Shown here: positions 1-12,349 of the stretch, piece after piece
Layout: every line of letters begins with the position of its first letter
Position numbering within the stretch: the first letter of the stretch is position 1
NCBI GenBank assembly: GCA_902806575.1
Contig: CADCXD010000002.1
Coordinates: 1,922,001 to 1,986,000 of the forward strand
Length of the DNA: 64,000 bases
Source: Jackrogersella multiformis
Lineage: Eukaryota; Ascomycota; Sordariomycetes; Xylariales; Hypoxylaceae
Reading direction: 5' to 3'
Program-made: the position numbers and the translations under genes
Notes under the pieces: model-generated
What the model was told of the DNA's origin: nothing
The model's input: only the letters and a program-made list of their open reading frames with translations
Databases searched by the model: none

Positions 1-37
1 TTTTTTTATATTAATTATAATTATTATTTAATTATTA

Positions 38-180
38 TGTATTAATAAGTTAAAATGAAGGTTTTAGAATAGTTATTTTTTTAAGAGTAAAAGTAGAGTT
101 AATATTTTAAAAAATAATTAATAAGTATAAAGCATAAGTTATTATTTTAATTATAAATTATGTAGTTATGGTTTCTTATA
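38..180 (-). repeat. LTR copy A (outer, of the truncated copy)
   Basis: About 143 bp, starting TGTATTAATAAG on the plus strand and ending TTATA. It is shared with 2291-2434 and 10795-10938. The TG start and the (C)A-type end, now TA through RIP, fit an LTR. On the element's own strand a purine run, AAAAGGG, lies just before this LTR, where a polypurine tract is expected. Confidence 0.65.
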
Positions 181-2290
181 ATACCCTTTTAATAAAAAGA
201 AAAACCAACGTTTTTATTAGTTATAAGTTATTATTTTATTAAAATCGTTTTCTTTTTTATTATTATCGTCGTTATTAATTAAAACGTCGTTATTATTTTT
301 TAATAACGTATTTTTATAAATAAAACGTATATCGTTAAAATCGTTAAACGTTTGCGTTTTAATTATAAGTTTAATTTTTAATAATATAAATGTTAATACT
401 TTAATTAATGTTATTATCGATTTTTTTATAATAAATATAATTAGTTTAAGTACGAGAGTTAATATTTTAATTTATAACGTAATTACGGTGATAAATATAA
501 TAAGTGATATTAATTATAACTTAATTTTTATAATATTTTTTTTATAATTTATAAAAATATTACGCGCGTTTTTTATAATCGTTATAATTTTAACGATACT
601 TATATAAATAAAGAATATAAATATAAATAAGTATATTATATTTTATTATTATTAAGTAAATATTAATATATTTATAAGTTATTTTAATATTAAAATATTT
701 GGTTTTTTCTCGATTTAATTATAGCTTTATTATAATTTAAGTATTAAAGTATTTAAGTAAAAATTTTAATAATAATTATAATTATTACTTTAATTATAAT
801 TATTTAATAATTTATAATTTACTTACGTTTTCTTTTATTTTTTTAATGTTATTTATAAATCGTATTTTTTATATTATAATAAATTTTAGTTTTATAGCTT
901 TTAATAATTTTTTTATTAAAATTATAACTTATAATTTCGTTAATTTTTTCGGCGGCGTTAATGGTTAAATAGAAAAAATCGGTTAATTATTATCGGTATA
1001 ATTTAATAATATATTTTTAATAAATCGTTTTTTTAGTATTTATATAATTATTTTATTATTTAACGTGTATTATTATTTATTTACGATTAATTATATTAAT
1101 TCGTTAATTAGTTTCGAAGGTATATCGTTAAGGGTTTATATATTTTTAAAGGGTTATATATTAAGGGGTTATAATTTATTAATGGATTTAATATAAAGTT
1201 AATTAAGTAATAAAAAATATTTTTTATCGTAATCGTTTAATAATATTATTATATTTTAAATAAATAAGCTTTTTAAATATTATTAATCGAAAGTTAATAA
1301 ATAATCTTTTTATTATACGAGGTATTTAAAGATAAAGCGTTTTTTTTATTTATTTATTTATCGATTTAATAGTTTTTTAATTTTATACGATATTTAATTA
1401 TTATTATTTTTTTTATAACGATTTAATTTAATTACGATCGTTTTTTTACGTAAGGATCTTTCTTTTAAGGAATTTTAAATAATTAATTTATTAATATAAC
1501 TTTATAAATTCGTTAATTATTAAATAGTTTAAATTTATATGCGAGTTTATCGATTTATTTTAAAATTAATAGCGGTTTAATACGTTATATTAATTATTTA
1601 TAAAGCGGTTTATTTAATAATATATAACTTTTATATAGTTTAAAGTAAATAAATTTTTTTTTAAAAAGAAATAAGATTATGTTTCGAATCGTAACGAGCT
1701 TTTATTTCGGCGGTTATAAAGTTAATATATTTTTTTATTTTTTTTTAATAATATCGTTTTAATATATTATAATTAATTACGTTTTTTAATACTTTTAACG
1801 AAGTAACGATAATTCGTAATTTAAAGTTATATATTAATTTATTAGGTGACTTTTCGGTCGTTAATAACTTAATATTATTAAGATTATATTATAACGTTAA
1901 AATTATTTTTAACCACGATATATTATTTAATAAATAATAATAATAAATTATTACTTTAATTTCTTAATTATATCGTTTTATTATATTATTAATTTAAAGA
2001 TAATAACTTATTAATATAATTAATAATATCTTAAGTTAAATAAATAACGTTTATTATATTTTATTATTAAATTTAATGTTTTTATTTAAAATTACCTTAT
2101 ATAAAATGCTTTAATTTAATAATATAAGTGTTTTAAAAAATAACGTAACTTAATAATAAGCTTTATACTTAATGTTTTTAAATATTAAAATCGTTTTTTT
2201 ATTAAATTTATATATAATTATTATTATTATATCGAAATGAGTGAAGCTTTTAATAAATTATATACTTCTTTTATTTAAAACCTTTTGTTA
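38..2290 (-). mobile_element. RIP-degraded 3'-half copy of a gypsy-type LTR retrotransposon
   Basis: This stretch aligns nearly base for base, at an offset of about 2254 bp, with 2291-4543. It therefore consists of one LTR (38-180) plus the last 2.1 kb of the element, from the integrase core to the 3' end. The match to the second copy stops at about 2285, five bases before the next LTR begins at 2291. The two copies differ mainly by C-to-T and G-to-A changes in CpA/TpG context, as expected after RIP. Minus-strand translation gives long stretches broken mostly by TAA codons, which are CAA codons after RIP. The 5' half of this copy is not found on either side. No intact gene remains. Confidence 0.75.
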
Positions 2291-2434
2291 TGCATTAATA
2301 AGTTAAAATAAAAGTCTTAAAATAATTGTTCTTTTTAAGAGTGAAAGTAGAGTTAATATTTTAAAAAATAATTAATAAGTATAAAGTACGGGTTATTACT
2401 TTAATTATAAATTATATAGCTATAGCTTTTTATA
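2291..2434 (-). repeat. LTR copy B (3' LTR of the full-length element)
   Basis: Starts TGCATTAATAAG and ends TTTTATA on the plus strand. It is the best preserved of the three LTRs at its TG(C) terminus. It serves as the boundary between the full-length element and the truncated tandem copy. Confidence 0.7.
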
Positions 2435-4289
2435 ATATCCTTTTAATAAAAAGAAAAATTAACGTCCTCGTTAATTATAAGTTATTATTTTATTAAAATC
2501 GTTTTCCTTTTTATCGTTATCGTCGTTATTAATTAAAACGCCGTTATTATTTTTTAATAACGTGTTTTTATAAATAAAACGTATATTATTAAAATCGTTA
2601 AACGTTTACGTTTTAATTATAAGTTTAATCTTTAATAATATAAGTATCGATACTTTAATTAATATTATTATTAGTTTTTTTATAATAAGCGTAACTGGTT
2701 TAAGCACGAGAGTTAATATTTTAGTTTATGGCGTAATTACGGTAATAAGTGTAATAAGTGGTATTAACTGTAACTTAATTTTTGTAATATTTTTTTTATA
2801 ATTTATAAAAATATTATACGCGTTTTTTACGATCGTTATAACTTTAACGATATTTATATAAATAAAAAATATAAGTATAAGTAAGTATATTATATTTTAT
2901 CGTTATTAAGTAAATATTAATATATTTATAAGTTACTTTAATATTAAAATATTTAGTTTTTTCTCGATTTAATTATAACTTTATTATAATTTAAGTATCG
3001 AAATATTCGAATAAAAACTTTAATAATAATTATAATTATTACTTTAATCGTAATTACTTAATAATTTATAACTTACCCGCGTTTTTTTTTATCTTTTTAA
3101 TATTATTCGTAAATCGTACTTTTCGTGTTATAATAAATCTTAATTTTATAACTTTTAATAATCTTTTTATTAAAATTATAACTTATAATTTCGTTAATTT
3201 TTTCGGCGGCGTTAATAATTAAATAAAAGAAATCGGTTAATTATTATCGATATAATTTAATGGTATATTTTCGATAAGTTATTTTCTTAATATTTATACG
3301 ATTATTTTATCGTTTAACGTATATTATTACTTATTTACGATTAATTATATTAATTTATTAATTAATTTCGAAGGTATATCGTTAAAAGTTTACGTATTTT
3401 TAAAAGGTTATATATTAAAAGGTTATAATTTATTAATAAATTTAATATAAAGTTAATTAAATAATAAAAAGTGTTTTTTATTATAATCGTTTAATAATAT
3501 TATTACATTTTAAATAAATAAGTTTTTTAAATATTATTAATCGAAAATTAATAAATAATCTTTTTATCGTACGAGGTATTCGAAAATAAAGCGTCCTTTT
3601 TATTTATTTATTTATCGATTTAATAACTTTTTAATTTTATACGACACTTAATTATTATCGTTTTTTTTTATAACGATTCGATTTAATTACGATTATTTTC
3701 TTACGTAAGGATTTTTTCTTTAAAAAATCTTAAATAATTAACTTATTAATATAACTTTATAAATTCGTTAATTATTAAATAACTTAAGTTTATACGTAAA
3801 CTCACCGACTTATTTTAAAATTAATAACGATTTAATACGTTATATTAACCATTTATAAAACGGCTTATTTAATAATATATAACCCTTATGTAATTTAAAG
3901 TAAATTAATTTATCTTTTTTAAAAAAAATAAGATTATATTTTAAATCGTAACGGGCCTTTACTTCGATAATTATAAAATTAATACATTTTTTTACTTCTT
4001 TTTAATAATATCGTTTTAATATATCGTAATCGATTACGTTTTTTAATACCTTTAATAAAGTAATAATAATTTATAATTTAAAGTTATATATTAATTTATT
4101 AAGTAACTTTCCGGTCGTTAATAATTTAACATTATTAAGGTTATATTATAACGTTAAAATTATTTTTAACTATAATACGTCGTTTAATAAATAATAATAA
4201 CGGATTATTACCTGAACTTTTTAATTACGTCGTTTCGTCGTATTATTAATTTAAAAATAATAACTCGTTAATATAATTACCAATATTTT

Positions 4290-4700
4290 AAATCGAGTAA
4301 ATAACGTTTATTATATTTCGTTATTAAATTTAACGTTTTTATTTAAAATTACCTTATATAAAATACCTTAATTCGATAATATAAATGCTTTAAAAAATAA
4401 CGCGGCTTAATAATAAGCTTTATACTTAATATTTCCAGGTATTAAAATCGTTTTTTTATTAAATTTATATATAATTATTATTATTATATCGAAATAAATA
4501 AAACTTTTAATAAACTATATATTTCCTTTATTTAAAACCTTTAATAAACCCACGATAAAGTTTTAAATTATTATATAAAATAATTAAAGCGGTAAATTTA
4601 TAAGTTTTAATTTACCGTAAAGCTTTAAACGTTTAATCCGGTTTTTATAATAACCGAGGTAATGTTTAACGTACTTTTAAACCTTTCGCGAAAAGTTATA
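4290..4700 (-). pseudogene. Integrase remnant of the retrotransposon
   Basis: Minus-strand translation from about 4694 downward reads YVKHYLGYYKNRIKR, then LYGKL, LINLPL and NFIVGLLK. This matches the gypsy integrase layout: end of the zinc-binding HHCC motif, then the KPYG-L-PI linker, then the first catalytic Asp region (here Asn). Cysteines have become Tyr, and Gln codons have become TAA, as RIP predicts. The rest of the integrase core runs into the sequence shared with 38-2285. The assignment rests on motif order, since single residues are too damaged to judge. Confidence 0.65.
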
Positions 4701-5199
4701 AATATAAACCGATTTTAACTTATAAAATATTCGTTTCGGTTCGAAATAATATTTTAAGTTATAAACTTTATTAAATAATTTATATATATAAGTTAATAAA
4801 ATTATTAATTAACGTAAACTATTTAACTTAATATAATACATAAAACCGTCTCGTAATTTATATCGAAATTATTTAATTATATTTTTACTTTTATTAACTT
4901 TTTAAAAAATAATACGTAAATAATTTAATCGTTTATTATAATTATATCCTTTTAATATTTTCTTTTTAAACTTATTATTTAACGTAAGTTTAATAAATAT
5001 ATAAATAAACTTATCCGAGATATTTTTAAGAATTAATTTCGTCTCGTTTTTTTACTTTATTAAATCTTTTATATTATCTTATATTAATAAATAAAATAAT
5101 ATATTTAAAACTAAATTTAACCTTTTAAAAATATAATAAACGTTAAGGTTAAATTAAAATAAATATATTAAAATAATTATTAACTTATTATTTATTTTA

Positions 5200-6260
5200 T
5201 TTATATCGGTTATTTTAAGTATCGTTTAATTAATAATGCCTTTCGTTATATTATAATCCGTTAAAATAATAATTAATCGTATATAAAATTATAACTAAAC
5301 TTTATTATTTTTATAAGCTTACATTAAATAAGTAATTTTTAATTTTATTACTTTATATCGTAATTTAACTTTTATTAAAACTTTTAATAAAAATATAATT
5401 AAGTAAATTACGTTAACTTTTATATTAATTTCGTTTTAAAGTATATTTATATGAAATATTATAACTCCGAAACCTTTTTATTTCGATATATTTATTTTTA
5501 AAAACGTTATTTAATTATAATCTTAATGCGTTAATATTATTAAGTTTAATAATTTATTTTATAATATTTTAAACGAATTTAATTCGTTCTTTATCGATAT
5601 ATACATGGTTTTTACAATATATCGACGTTTATGTTAAGATTTCGAAGGAATTTTTTATCGAGTTTATACTTCGGTTAATATTTTCGTTTTTTTATCTTAT
5701 AAAGGCTTAACTTTTTATTAATATCATAAGATATATTTCCGTAAAAACCTTATTATACCGATATATATTTTTAAATTAATTAATGTTTATAATATTAAAA
5801 TTTTCTTAATTATATTTAATTTATCGTTTATAATAACGACTCTTAATTTATTAATTAAAAATCCGAGTAAAATAATCGATAAAAAATCAAAAAATAATTT
5901 TTCTAATAATAATATAAGTTTTATATTATCGTATATATTAAATATTTAATTAAGGTATTTTTTATATTATTCCTTAATGTTATTAAATATCACGATATTA
6001 TCGATATATATTTTAATAAAGCTTTAAAAAGGCTTTAGTTTTTAGTTTATAAATTGTTACGTAAAAGTTAAAGAATTCTTAAATTTTATTAACGTAATAT
6101 TAAAAACTTTTAAACCTTTTAACGATATTATTATTATTTTATTTTTATGCCTAAACGTAATAAGTAATTAATAAAAAAATAAAGCCTCGTTTATAACGTT
6201 AAAGATTTTTTTTCCTTACATTTTTTAAACGATTTCTTTTTAACGCGGTAATAAGTAAAT
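5200..6260 (-). pseudogene. Reverse transcriptase / RNase H remnant of the retrotransposon
   Basis: On the minus strand, 6230-6170 gives KMxGKKIFNVINEALFF (an RT palm entry). 5985-6011 gives IYIDNIVIF, the RT catalytic box with the second Asp turned to Asn. Further on come LLGFLINKL, IYIGIIRFLRKYI and VKPL, the usual connection between RT and RNase H. An RNase H-like start (INISKxKGFGVIIF) follows near 5.5 kb. Stop codons are almost all TAA in place of CAA. This pattern is characteristic of the pol gene of fungal gypsy elements. It is non-functional. Confidence 0.8.
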
Positions 6261-7699
6261 GTTTATTAAAGCACTTTTATTTAATGATTTAAGGTCGATA
6301 ATTATTCGATTTTTTTTTCTTGCCGTTAATAAGCTTTTAAATAATAAAATAAAAATAATTAAACGATATAACCATTTTTTATTAATCTATTTTATCTTAA
6401 TTATATATTTAATTAAAAGTTTTATTAAAGAATTCTTTATTTTATATATTTAACGAATATATATATTTAAGTTTATACTTTTTTTATTAATCGTTAATTA
6501 AATCGATTATTATTATTTTTTCTTCTAATATATCGATAATATTACGATCGCGTTAAATATCTTACTTATTTATTAAAGTAAATAATTATCGAATAAAGAA
6601 AAGATTAAAATTATAAATATATACGTTTTTTTTAATTATAAACTTTAAAATATTTTTAAGTTTAAATATACTTAAAGTCGGTATGTTTATTTCGATAAAA
6701 CCTCGCTTTATTTTTAATAATAATTATAAATTAATAAAAGATTTATCGATTAATAATAAGGTTTTTAACACTTCGTTATTTAAATTAAATTTTATTAATA
6801 AATTATCTTTCTTACGTTAAAATATTATATATGCTTACGTTAAATTAACTTTTTTTTATAAAGTGTTTATACTTTTTTTTTCGGTAATTTCTTTAATTAC
6901 TCCGATTTTAATATTACGTTATAAAATTATAAGCTTATTAAACGTGTTTAAAAAAGTAATTCTTTTAAGCGTATTTATATTATGGATATTATTTATTACG
7001 TTTTTTACTTTAACGTGAAAAATAAAGTTTTTTCCGCGTAATAAGTTAAAATAATATACCGGAATAAGTATTATTATTTTAACAAGGATAAAAAATCGAC
7101 TCGTAATTAAAACTTATCGTTATATTTAACCTTTTAAACGACGATATTTTATGGGTATTTAAACCTTAAAATATAATGTTAAGATTATATATATTTTATT
7201 ATAATTAATAATTACGCCGTGTTTTTTTAAAAAATCATTTCTTATTAATAAATTAAGCTAAAAATTTAAATAATTAATTTATATTTTTATTAAGATTTAA
7301 ACTTAAACTTATCGTTTATATATTATTTCCTTTTAAAATTTAATCGAAAATCTAGCCTTAGTTTTTATAATTAATTTTCCCGGGATTACTTTTTATATAT
7401 ATATAAGTTTATTTAATTCGAATATTTCGTAATTTCCGATAAAATCTTTTAATTATATTTTATTTATTATTTAATTAAATACGTTAATATTTATACATAT
7501 CGTCGATTTTTATCCCGATTTATTTAATATATTTACTTTTAAGTTTATATATTTTATTAATTTCTTATTTAAAAATAAAAGGATAATATTTTTAACTTTT
7601 ATATTTATCGATTGCGAGGATAAAGGTATAACATTTTCCGATTATATTATTTATATTTTCGTTCTTATTTATTTTTAAATAAAATAAATATTAATAATT

Positions 7700-8450
7700 T
7701 TTTTAATTTTAAGTCGAGTTTTTATCGTTCGTCTCGTTTTTTAAAGTAATTATAAATATTTAAGTTTTATGTATTTATTAACGTATATATGTTTAAAATA
7801 ATTAAGTTTAATATTAAATGTTTTATAATATTTTTAATATATACGTTTTTTTACGATTAACGATTTATTTTTAAAAAACGAAAAATAAAATATAAAGGTT
7901 TTAGATTTATTTGTTAAGTATTTTTTTATTAGAAAATAGTTATTTATTTATAAGTCCTTTTTATTTTTCTCGCGATTTTTTTCGTTTTATTCGTATTTAA
8001 TTTCGTTTTGTAAATATATATTATCGTTAAAACGATTTCTTATTTTCTTTTATCGTTTTTAACGAAAGCGAGGACGGTTATTATAATATCCATAATTATA
8101 ACGATTACGAATATTACGGCCACGTTTATAATTATAATAACGATAACTTTATCGGTTATTACCTCGACGCTCGTTATTTCGTTTATCGTTATATCGATTA
8201 CGATTTTAATCGTAACTTCGATCGCGGTTTCGATTATAATTTCGATTATAATTATTATTACGGCGATCTTTTTTTTAATTATAATTATTAAAATTATAAT
8301 CGTTTCGACGTTAATTAAAATTATTTCGTTATTAATTATAATTATTTTATTAATTATATTTATTATTATAACGGTTTTAATCGTTTTAATAAACTTTTAA
8401 TTAATTAATATAAAGTATTATATTATTATAATTATAATAAATAAATCGGA
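7700..8450 (-). pseudogene. Gag-like remnant (RG/N-rich and possible C2H2 segment)
   Basis: The minus strand from about 8400 to 8050 encodes a run rich in Arg, Asn, Tyr and Gly (for example RGRNIRNRYNYGYYNN). This is followed near 7.8 kb by a segment shaped like CxxC-KTFN-H-H, where the Cys codons now read Tyr. Position upstream of RT and composition suggest the nucleic-acid-binding part of gag. The plus strand shows this as unusually CpG-rich sequence within the AT-rich block. Reading frame and ends cannot be fixed. Confidence 0.45.
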
Positions 8451-10794
8451 TATTTTTAAATAATTTAATATCGTTAAAAGAAATATTTTAAATAAATATA
8501 TTATTAAATATTATATAAAGCTTAATATTAATTTTTAGGTTTTTACTTTTTTTCGTTAATATTTATTCGCGTTATATTAATTATTTCTTATTTAAGTATT
8601 TAAAATAAACGTTTATAATTATTATAATCGATTTTAAGTTAATAATTTTTATTACTTTAAATTCCGGATTTAACTTATTATAAATCGTCGTTATTTATTA
8701 TATATTCGTAATTAATCCGGATATTCGATAATTTTAAATAATATTTAACGATTAAATTTTAATGGATATATTTTTAAGGTAAAGTTTTAAAATATATTTC
8801 GCTTTTTTAAGGAATATTAAAGCTTTTAATATACGGATTTTATATCGATTAAATAACGTTTTAAAAGTATATTTCGTATCGTTTTATATTTTTTATTTCT
8901 CTTTAATAAATACTTAATTTATTTATTAATTTTATAAATCTTTACGAAATAATTTATGAAAATTACTTTTAATTTTTACGGCTTTCGCGGGTTTTTAATA
9001 TATTACTTAAATAAAGTTTATTTATATATAAATATTACGTTAATACGTATAATTATTTTTAATAAAAGAATTATTTATTATTATAAATTTATTTACGTTT
9101 ATTATAAAATAATCGATATCGTAAATCGTTTAATCTTTTAATATTAATTAACGATTTATTTTATCTTTTTACGATTATATAAATATTAAAGCGTCGTTAA
9201 TTAAATCGTTAAACGGCTTATTAACGATTTAACGTTCGATTATAAATAAAATTACGGCTTATTCCGCGATGCGTATTTACGATTTATATATTAATTTAAG
9301 GATAAAATTAATTAATAAAAGTTATAATTTTTAAAGTTAATCGGGTTTATTTATTAAAAGTTATTTTAACCTTAAAACGAGAAATTAAATAAGTTAATTA
9401 ATTATTATTTAAGTTATTTTATTCCGGATTTCGATTAATTAATTAAGTTATATATTTTTATTCGATATAAAAAATTTATAATGTAATTACGTGCTCTTAT
9501 CACGAGAAAAAAAAACACGATAAATAAATATACGATAAATATTAATTTAATTATTTATAACTCGATCTTTTAATAAAAAACTAAAAATATAAAAAGGTTA
9601 ATTTTAAAGCTTCGTATAATTACTTATATAATTTTATTAATATTAAATTTTTACGATATAATTACTTACGTTTACGGTTAAATCTTTTAATAAATAATTA
9701 AAAATATCGGAAAAGTTATCCGAGGGTTTTATATAATTACTTACGTAACTTTATTAATTTCGGTTTTTTCGATAAATTACGGTTAAATTTCTTAACATAA
9801 AATTAATAATATAAATAAATCGATTTATAAATTAAATATAAGCGTTAAAGTAATTATTAAAATTATTATAAGTTATATTCTTAAGTTATAAATTAATAAA
9901 AATTATAATAACGTTAATAATATTAAAAGAATTAATAATTAAAAATTAAGTAATAAAGGAATTTAATGGTTAATTAAGTTAATTACTTCCTTTATTAATA
10001 ATATTATAAGATTTAAATCGATTAAGAAATTAATTAATATTAAGCTAATAAGTAAAAAGTTAATTTTATCGGTTAATATATAAAAATGATTAATGTAAAA
10101 AATTAATATTAAAGTTAATATTAATCTTTAAACAGGAATTTTTTAATTTAATAAAATAAATTATAATATAACTTTTAACGCTTTATTAAATATTTACTTA
10201 AACTTTTAAAAGTTTAATATTTATTAAAGGTTATAAAGTAATGCTTTTATTATAAAATTCCATATAATACGAAAGCTTTATATTAATAAAAAAGTTAATT
10301 TTATATTTAATAATATATTTACGTAAAGTAATAAATTATTTATACGTAATTAATATAATTTTTATATTATTTAAAGGTTTCGGTAATTATAAATAAAAGT
10401 AATAATTTATAAGATATTATCGTTATTAAAATTTAAAATCATAAGAAAAGAAAAAACTTAATTAATTAAAAAAGTTTAATCTTATTAAAATAACGTTAAT
10501 ACGTAAATTATAATATTATAAAAGAATAATAACGTAATTAAATTCGATTAATAAAAAAAAAAAGGTAAGAATTATTAAATAACAAAAAAAATAAAGTAAC
10601 GAAAAGAATAATCGTAAAGTATTTAAGGTTTAATAATATTTAAGATTTAATAATTATTAATTAAATTTTTGCCACGTTAATTTATCGCGATTAATTAATT
10701 TTAAGTTTTTATTAATTAATTAAAAGTTTAATTAATTTAACGGTAAGATATAAATCGTTACGATATAATAAAAACGAAATATTACCATTTATTA

Positions 10795-10938
10795 TATATT
10801 AATAAGTTAAAATAAAGGTTTTAAAATAATTATTCTTTTTAAAAATAAAAGTAAAGTTAATATTTCGAAAAATAACTAGTAAATATAAAACATAAGCCAC
10901 TACCTTAATTATAAATTATATAGTTATAGCTTTTTATA
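10795..10938 (-). repeat. LTR copy C (5' LTR of the full-length element)
   Basis: Starts TATATTAATAAG (TG changed to TA) and ends TTTTTATA on the plus strand, colinear with the other two LTRs. On the element's strand TGGTAA lies a few bases past the inner edge, a plausible but damaged tRNA primer-binding site. Confidence 0.65.
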
Positions 10939-11790
10939 TTAATAATTTATAATTTTTTATAAATATTTTACGTAATTTTAAAAGTAAGTTATATATATAT
11001 TAAAATATATAAAAGTATTTAAAACGAAGCCGTTAATAAATAAAAAAATAAATCAATAAACGATAAAAAGATATATTAATTTTTAAAATAAATTAATTTA
11101 TAATATTAAACGTAAAAATATTAAAATTAAACGCTTTATTAAAAAATTAAATAAAAAGTTTTTAAACTTTTTTAAAATTTAATAAATAATCTTTTTTATT
11201 ACGATAAGATTTATTTTTCTTAAAAAATAAAAAATATATAATTTATTTTATGTTTTATTTATTAAACTTTATTACGTTAATAATTAAAATTTTCTTAATT
11301 TTAATTAAATTTTACGTATAATAACCTTAATAAAATTTAAAAATTATTAAATAAAATAAATAATAAACTTTATTAAAAATTAAAGTAAAATAAAATATTT
11401 TATAAAATAAAAAAGTTAATTAATTAAAAGATATTAAATTTAAAAACCTTATAAATATATGTTTAATAAAAAAATAAAAGTAATAATTAAATTATTTTAT
11501 AAATAATATATCGATAAATCTTACGATCTTATAATTATATAATATACTTAAAAATAAACATTAAAAAAAAAGTTAATATTATATAAATAAACTTTATAAA
11601 ATAAAATATAATTAATATATATAAATTAATAAATATAAAATATATTAAAATTTATAAAATAAAGTTATTAAATAAAATTAATTAAAAAACTTAATTAATA
11701 TATATAAGATTAAATTAATAAGACTAAGTAAACGTTAATAACACTTAAGGAGATATTTAAATTATATATATATAAATCATTACGCCTTTC
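10939..11790. other. AT-rich RIP-affected sequence, no gene
   Basis: Continues the extreme AT bias outside the LTR element up to a sharp edge near 11.77-11.80 kb, where normal composition resumes. It is probably the remains of other repeats. No motif was recognised in six-frame reading. Confidence 0.6.
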
Positions 11791-11799
11791 TTTACAAGA

Positions 11800-12349
11800 A
11801 AAAAGAAAAGGCAAGGACCTTAAGACCATAGAGAATTATTATTTGAAATTGAACTACAGTTCCAAGTCCTATTGCCCTTATCACATTAGATTTGTCATTG
11901 TCGTTCGTCAAAATTGTTGCTACCAAGTGTTCCTTACCTAGGTGTTTATGTGTAAACAGTATTCTATAGGTAGGTACTCAGGTAATTTTCAAATTTGTTT
12001 TCATTTTTAGTGTCTCTCTATGCGTGTAATGCTATGCATGCGTGACAAGTATTCTACGGTACTAGTCCAGATATTCGACTACCGTTTTCTAGAGACGCGA
12101 CGTGGTTGGTGACGACCTATGGGTACCTAGATACAACAACACTCGTCGCCCACCAAGAAGTTCATCTCTAGGATCATATATAAATACACAACACCATACC
12201 ACAACTTAACCTTTTTCTTCTCACTACATGTAACGCGATCCTTATTAACACGTAAGCAAATTACACCTTCTCTCCTACATACTCTCCTATCTTCTCTCCT
12301 ACATTCTCTCCTACTTTTAGACGCTCTCTCGGTTTTATCACCTGGAGAA
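11800..12349. promoter_or_regulatory. Upstream region of the 639-aa gene, with pyrimidine repeat
   Basis: Ordinary composition. From 12267 to 12325 there is an irregular tandem of CTCTCCTA-type units, a CT-rich stretch directly before the start codon as often seen in fungal core promoters and 5' leaders. The first CCTAGGT motifs of the window occur here (about 11.94 kb). Confidence 0.4.

Larger units (their letters stand above)
2291..10938 (-). mobile_element. RIP-degraded Ty3/gypsy-type LTR retrotransposon (full length, about 8.6 kb)
   Basis: The element is bounded by two 144-bp direct repeats (2291-2434 and 10795-10938) and reads on the minus strand, so its 5' LTR is at the high-coordinate end. 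Minus-strand translation recovers, in order, an RG/N-rich gag-like segment and a possible C2H2 finger (about 8.4-7.7 kb), reverse transcriptase (about 6.3-5.7 kb, with YIDNIVIF replacing the YIDDIVIF-type catalytic box), RNase H (about 5.6-5.2 kb) and integrase (from about 4.7 kb into the shared 3' half). The order RT-RNaseH-INT is that of Ty3/gypsy. CpA and TpG are almost absent while CpG remains, so inactivation is by RIP. No 5-bp target duplication could be confirmed. Nothing here can be expressed. Confidence 0.85.

Noticed and set aside
6259..6453. 64-codon plus-strand frame in the AT-rich block
   Set aside because: Composed of I/L/F/N/K as expected from random AT-rich DNA, and antiparallel to the minus-strand pol remnant.
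8956..9141. 61-codon plus-strand frame in the AT-rich block
   Set aside because: Same low-complexity composition; lies inside the RIP-damaged element.
2286..10943. 5-bp target-site duplication around the full-length element
   Set aside because: Left TGTTA and right TTAAT do not match, even allowing for RIP changes.
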